Assembly: GCA_009377385.1 (NCBI GenBank) | Contig: WHUD01000001.1 | Location: 50,320 to 89,931 of the forward strand | Direction of reading: 5' to 3' | From: Actinophytocola sp. | Lineage (GTDB): Bacteria > Actinomycetota > Actinomycetes > Mycobacteriales > Pseudonocardiaceae | DNA length: 39,612 bases | Shown here: positions 36,171-39,612 of the stretch, one piece after another | Numbering within the stretch: the stretch's first letter is position 1 | Layout: every line of letters begins with the position of its first letter | Translations under genes and position numbers: made by a program | Notes under the pieces: model-generated | What the model saw: the letters and a program-made list of their open reading frames with translations, nothing else | The model's database searches: none | What the model was told of the DNA's origin: nothing

Positions 36171-38009
36171 ATGGTGCCCAGTTCGAGGCGGGTGCGGTGG
36201 TTGGTGCCGGTTGTTCTGGTCATGGTGCTCGCGGCCGACCGGGGTGGTTCCGAGGTTTCGCGGCCGCCGGTTAAGGCATTGCCCACGTCCGGGGAGTGGG
36301 CAGGGTCGGTTAGCGTGTATCCGCTGCCGGGGACGCTGACCGCATCACCGCAGACCGAGGTCAGCTTCCGAGGCGTGAGTGGCGGCCGGCACGGCAAGGT
36401 CAGCGTCGTCGGAGAGAAGAGCGGCAAGCACAAGGGCAGGATCGCTCTGCACCGCGATGGCCGTGGTTTCTCGTTCGTGCCGGAGAGGAGCTTCCGGCCT
36501 GGGGAGGAGGTTCGGGTCAGGACGGGCTTGGCGTTGCGGGGGGCCGAGGATGGCGATTACGCCTTCACCGTCGCCCGTCCGTTCCACCTTCCTGACCCGA
36601 ACGTGCCCGAGCAGCCGCCTGCGATGGGCCCCGGTCTGGCGTCGAAGTTCCATGACTTCGTGACCCGCCCGGACCTGCGGCCACCGAAGGTCACCGTGGC
36701 GCGACCGGCCGGGTCGACGGCAGGGAATGGTCACATTTTCCACACCCCGAAGAACCGGGCGTCGTGGGCGGACCAGGAAGGCCCCGTGATCGTCGACGAG
36801 CACGGGGAGGCGGTGTGGTTCCGTCCGCTCGACGGTGCCCGGGCCGCCGATTTCAAGGTGGACCGTTACCGGGGTGAGAAGGTGCTGCTGTGGTGGCAGG
36901 GCCACGTCCGGCATTCCTATGGCGAAGACCGCCTGGTCATCCTCAACGACCGGTACGAGACGGTCGCCCGCGTGAAGTCGCGGGGGTATGCCGACATCGA
37001 CGGCCATGAAGTGCGCCTCACCCCGAACGGTACGGCGCTGTTTTTCGTCAAGAATCCGGTGTTGTGGGACGTGCCCGGTGATGGGATGGGCCAGCGCCCG
37101 GTGAAGGACGAGGTCATCCAGGAGGTTGATGTTGCTACCGGCCGGGTGCTGTTCGAGTGGCACAGCCTCGGCAACATTGGCGTGCTCGAGACCTACGCCG
37201 CGGCGCCTGGTTCCGGAGAGCCCTGGGACTGGTTGCACGCGAACTCCATCGAACTGGCACCCGACGGTGACGTCGTCATCTCGGGGCGGCACACCTCCGC
37301 GGTCTACAAGATCGACCGCGAAACCGGGCGGGTCGTGTGGCGGTTGGGTGGGAAGCGCAGTGACTTCACCATGGGGCCGGGGACGACGTTCTCCTACCAG
37401 CACGACGCCCGAATCCGCCCGGACGGCAGCATCACCATCCTCGACAACGCCAACGGCGTACCCAACCCCCAGGGCACCGACGTGTCCCGAGGCATCGTCC
37501 TCAAACTGGACCGGGAGCCGGCGGCCACCGCCACCCTGGCACGCGAGTACTCACACCCTGCCGACGACCTGTCCGTCGCGGAAGCCAACATGCAGACCCT
37601 GCCTAACGGCAACCTGTTCATCGGCTGGGGACATGTGCCCGGCTACACCGAATACACCCAGGACGGCGAGGTCGTCTACGACGTCCGTCTCCCGGACGGC
37701 ATCGAGTCCTACCGCTCCTACCGCTTCGACTGGCACGGGCACCCGACCACCAAGCCCGCGATCGCCCTGCGACCCGCCGACGGCGACCGCACCCGGGTGT
37801 ACGCGAGCTGGAACGGCGCCACCGAGGTCACGCGCTGGCAGGTCATGGCAGGACCCTCCCCCCAGCAACTACGGCCGATAGCGTCCGCGCCCAAACGCGG
37901 CTTCGAAACCCGCATCACCGTCAGCACGAACGCCGACCACATCGCCGTCCGTGCCCTAGACACCAACGGCGACCCACTGCGCACGTCACCCACCAGAAAG
38001 CGCCCATGA
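36171..38009 (+). CDS. Arylsulfotransferase (ASST)-family secreted protein
   Basis: A 612-residue protein with an N-terminal signal or anchor (RRVRWLVPVVLVMVLAADRG) and a beta-propeller-like body. The repeats GPVIVDEHGEAVWFRPL, HEVRLTPNGTALFFV, LHANSIELAPDGDVVISGRH, GRVVWRLGGKRSDFTM and QHDARIRPDGSITILDN match the Arylsulfotran family, whose characterised bacterial members move sulfate between phenols without PAPS. Many actinobacterial members have no known substrate. An Ig-like region precedes the propeller (about 40-135). No cysteine follows the hydrophobic run, so it is not a lipoprotein as read. The ATG lies only a few bases after aggtgg. Confidence 0.8.
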   Translation: MVPSSRRVRWLVPVVLVMVLAADRGGSEVSRPPVKALPTSGEWAGSVSVYPLPGTLTASPQTEVSFRGVSGGRHGKVSVVGEKSGKHKGRIALHRDGRGFSFVPERSFRPGEEVRVRTGLALRGAEDGDYAFTVARPFHLPDPNVPEQPPAMGPGLASKFHDFVTRPDLRPPKVTVARPAGSTAGNGHIFHTPKNRASWADQEGPVIVDEHGEAVWFRPLDGARAADFKVDRYRGEKVLLWWQGHVRHSYGEDRLVILNDRYETVARVKSRGYADIDGHEVRLTPNGTALFFVKNPVLWDVPGDGMGQRPVKDEVIQEVDVATGRVLFEWHSLGNIGVLETYAAAPGSGEPWDWLHANSIELAPDGDVVISGRHTSAVYKIDRETGRVVWRLGGKRSDFTMGPGTTFSYQHDARIRPDGSITILDNANGVPNPQGTDVSRGIVLKLDREPAATATLAREYSHPADDLSVAEANMQTLPNGNLFIGWGHVPGYTEYTQDGEVVYDVRLPDGIESYRSYRFDWHGHPTTKPAIALRPADGDRTRVYASWNGATEVTRWQVMAGPSPQQLRPIASAPKRGFETRITVSTNADHIAVRALDTNGDPLRTSPTRKRP

Positions 38010-38130
38010 CCGCAGCGGTCGGTGTGTCCATGGCCGCGCGAACGCGAGATGCAACCTTGCGCTGAAGGGTTGTGCCGCCGCAGGATGGGTTGCCACGGTG
38101 TGCCTCGGCTGTCTGTCCGAGGGGGTTGTG

Positions 38131-39069
38131 GTGATCATCGGCACGTGGAACCTGGAGAACCTGTTCCGTCCCGGCGGCGAGGCCGGGCCGCGCACCGACG
38201 AGGCGTACGAGGCGAAGCTGGTGGCGCTTGCGGACACGATCGGCGAGGTGGCGCCGGACGTGCTCGCGGTGCAGGAGGTCGGTGACCCGGGGGCGCTGGA
38301 CGATCTCGTTTCCCGGCTCGACGGTCGCTGGCACACCCGGCTGGCCGAGCCGGACGACCGCGGGATCCGGGTCGGGTTCCTCTCCCGGTTCGAGCTGACC
38401 GGCGTGGAGCAGGTCACGCGGTTCGCGGACGGGCTTCCCCCGGTGGTGGTCGACGACGACGGCGAGACCGTCGACAGGATGGGGCGGGCCGCGCTGCGGG
38501 TGCGGGTCGCCGCCGAGGGGCTGGACGTCACGCTGGTGTGCTGTCATCTGAAGTCCAAGCTGCTGACCTACCCCGGTGGTCGGTTCACCCCGCGCGACGA
38601 GGGCGAGCGCGCCCGGTACGGGGTGTACGCGCTCAATCGGCGCGCCGCGGAGGCGGCGACCGTGCGCGCCGACGCCAGCGGCGTGCTCGGCGGGCAGGGT
38701 GAGCGGACGGCGTTGGTGGTGCTGGGCGATCTCAACGACGGCAGCCACGCCGCGACCACGACGCTGCTGTATGGCCCGCCGGGCTCAGAGATCGGCACAC
38801 CGGGTTTCGAGCGGCCGGACAGGGGCGACGGCGACCGGTTGTGGAACCTCGCGCCGCTGATTCCCGCCGAGGACCGCTACTCCCGCACCTACCAGAGCCG
38901 CCGCGAGTTGATCGATCACATCCTGGTCAGCCACGTGCTGCTGGACCGGGTCGAGGACGTCCGCGCCGGCGACACCGGGGCCGGCTCCGTCGGCGACAAC
39001 CCTGCCGAACGCCGCGACGCCACCGCCTCCGACCACCGGCCGGTGCTCGCCACGCTCACCACGGACTGA
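38131..39069 (+). CDS. Endonuclease/exonuclease/phosphatase-family protein
   Basis: A 312-residue EEP-fold hydrolase. Motifs in order: GTWNLENLFRPGG (metal Asn), PDVLAVQEVGD (metal Glu), VTLVCCHLKSK (catalytic His), VVLGDLNDGS (Asp-x-Asn), ELIDHILVSH and the final SDHRPVLATL (Asp-His). All catalytic residues of the DNase I-like family are present. No signal peptide is visible. GTG 38131 follows gaggg at good spacing; GTG 38128 is an alternative. The 121 bp before it show no clear promoter. DNA or phosphodiester substrate is not determinable. Confidence 0.9.
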   Translation: MIIGTWNLENLFRPGGEAGPRTDEAYEAKLVALADTIGEVAPDVLAVQEVGDPGALDDLVSRLDGRWHTRLAEPDDRGIRVGFLSRFELTGVEQVTRFADGLPPVVVDDDGETVDRMGRAALRVRVAAEGLDVTLVCCHLKSKLLTYPGGRFTPRDEGERARYGVYALNRRAAEAATVRADASGVLGGQGERTALVVLGDLNDGSHAATTTLLYGPPGSEIGTPGFERPDRGDGDRLWNLAPLIPAEDRYSRTYQSRRELIDHILVSHVLLDRVEDVRAGDTGAGSVGDNPAERRDATASDHRPVLATLTTD

Positions 39070-39101
39070 GCCGCGTGCGTGCCGATGATCGGAGGTGAGT
39101 C

Positions 39102-39149
39102 GTGTCCGAGCTGAACTTCAGTCGAGATGGAGTTGATCACTTACTGTGA
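39102..39149 (+). other. Micro-ORF with strong ribosome site
   Basis: ggaggtgagtc precedes GTG at 39102, opening a 15-codon frame (MSELNFSRDGVDHLL) that ends at 39149 and overlaps the 3' end of the convergent last gene. It may be the remnant of a lost gene's start or chance; nothing follows in frame. Confidence 0.25.
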
Positions 39150-39547
39150 CATGAGTCCGAACCGGACCCCGGAGTGCTGGTGGTGTCCGCATCGGACGGT
39201 ACGCACAGCAGGGAAAGTCTGTCGGCCAGGCGGTTAGCGCTCACGTGGGGATTTTCGCCGGGGCTGTCCGCCGCGTAATCACGGGTCATCGCTACCAGGC
39301 CTTTCGTGCCTGAGCAGTCGAGGTCGGGGAGGTCGGGCAGCAGCGGCAGATCGCCGCTGACGTCGTTGTCGATACTTGCGTCCGTCGGCGCCTTCGCTGG
39401 TGTCGCCGCGAGCGTGAGAACACCGAGGAGCACGGCGGTGGCTGCGACGATCACCACGGCGCTCACCGTCCGGCCCGTTCTCGTGGCGCTGACAAGTCGA
39501 CGCCAGTCCATTCTTCGTAGCGTAGAAGCGCGGTTTTCTACCGTCAC
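39137..39547 (-). CDS. Small secreted or membrane-anchored protein of unknown function
   Basis: About 136 residues. A basic start (RRMDWRRLVSATRTGRTV) leads into one hydrophobic helix (SAVVIVAATAVLLGVLTLAA), then an acidic, Asp/Pro/Leu-rich extracellular region with two cysteines (LDCSGTKG and LLCVPSD) that could form a disulfide, and a Ser/Thr-rich tail. Start codons GTG 39547, TTG 39550 or ATG 39511 are all possible; ATG 39511 would give a normal signal-peptide length. I do not recognise the family. The last 62 bases of the window beyond it show nothing identifiable. Confidence 0.6.
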   Translation of the reverse strand: MTVENRASTLRRMDWRRLVSATRTGRTVSAVVIVAATAVLLGVLTLAATPAKAPTDASIDNDVSGDLPLLPDLPDLDCSGTKGLVAMTRDYAADSPGENPHVSANRLADRLSLLCVPSDADTTSTPGSGSDSCHSK

Positions 39548-39612
39548 CAACGTAATTTCGGAAAGGGCATATCCATATCGATGCAGTACCTTCGCCAGGA
39601 CCGGTGCCCGTG

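Overview
The window looks like a chromosome segment of a high-GC actinomycete, most likely in or near the Pseudonocardiales. The reasons are GC-rich codon use, many GTG starts, 4-bp ATGA/GTGA gene overlaps, a mycothiol-dependent formaldehyde dehydrogenase, twin-arginine phosphatases and a GDP-mannose-type glycosyltransferase. The placement is inferred from gene content, not from a database search. No rRNA, tRNA, CRISPR array, transposase or phage gene was seen.

Positions 1-27231 form one large glycine-betaine and one-carbon catabolic region. Left block (plus strand): glyA (5' end missing), a mycothiol-dependent formaldehyde dehydrogenase, an MBL hydrolase, dimethylglycine oxidase, a Rieske betaine demethylase, a BCCT transporter and a formate-dehydrogenase-like molybdoenzyme. 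A convergent GntR/FCD regulator follows, then soxBDAG (sarcosine oxidase) and sdaA. After a minus-strand block comes purU-fchA-folD. Read together: betaine > dimethylglycine > sarcosine > glycine > serine > pyruvate. Methyl groups leave as formaldehyde or 5,10-methylene-THF and are oxidised through methenyl- and formyl-THF to formate and CO2. Two matching palindromes (core ctgatatatcag), one in the gntR-soxB gap and one overlapping the -10 of purU, suggest one regulator, probably GntR, controls both units.

Positions 17601-24781 (minus strand) hold a LysR regulator, a ProX-ProV-ProW-type quaternary-amine ABC transporter, a sulfatase and its formylglycine-generating enzyme (FGE). Three of these are damaged: the binding protein (internal loss plus frameshift), the sulfatase (one missing base exactly in its CxPxR motif) and FGE (about 80-90 codons lost from the middle). 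FolD at 26385-27231 is also frameshifted.

Positions 27283-31088 carry two divergent Tat-exported phosphatases (a purple-acid-phosphatase-like enzyme and PhoX), probably for phosphate scavenging. Positions 31195-35765 encode envelope or glycan functions: a UDP-glucose dehydrogenase-type enzyme, an SGNH hydrolase and two GT4 glycosyltransferases. The right end has an arylsulfotransferase-family secreted protein, an endonuclease/exonuclease/phosphatase-family protein and a small secreted or membrane-anchored protein of unknown function.

A small palindromic element occurs three times, once in frame inside soxA, once at the 3' end of the SGNH hydrolase gene and once between genes. A separate 69-bp in-frame insertion bounded by 12-bp direct repeats also sits in soxA.
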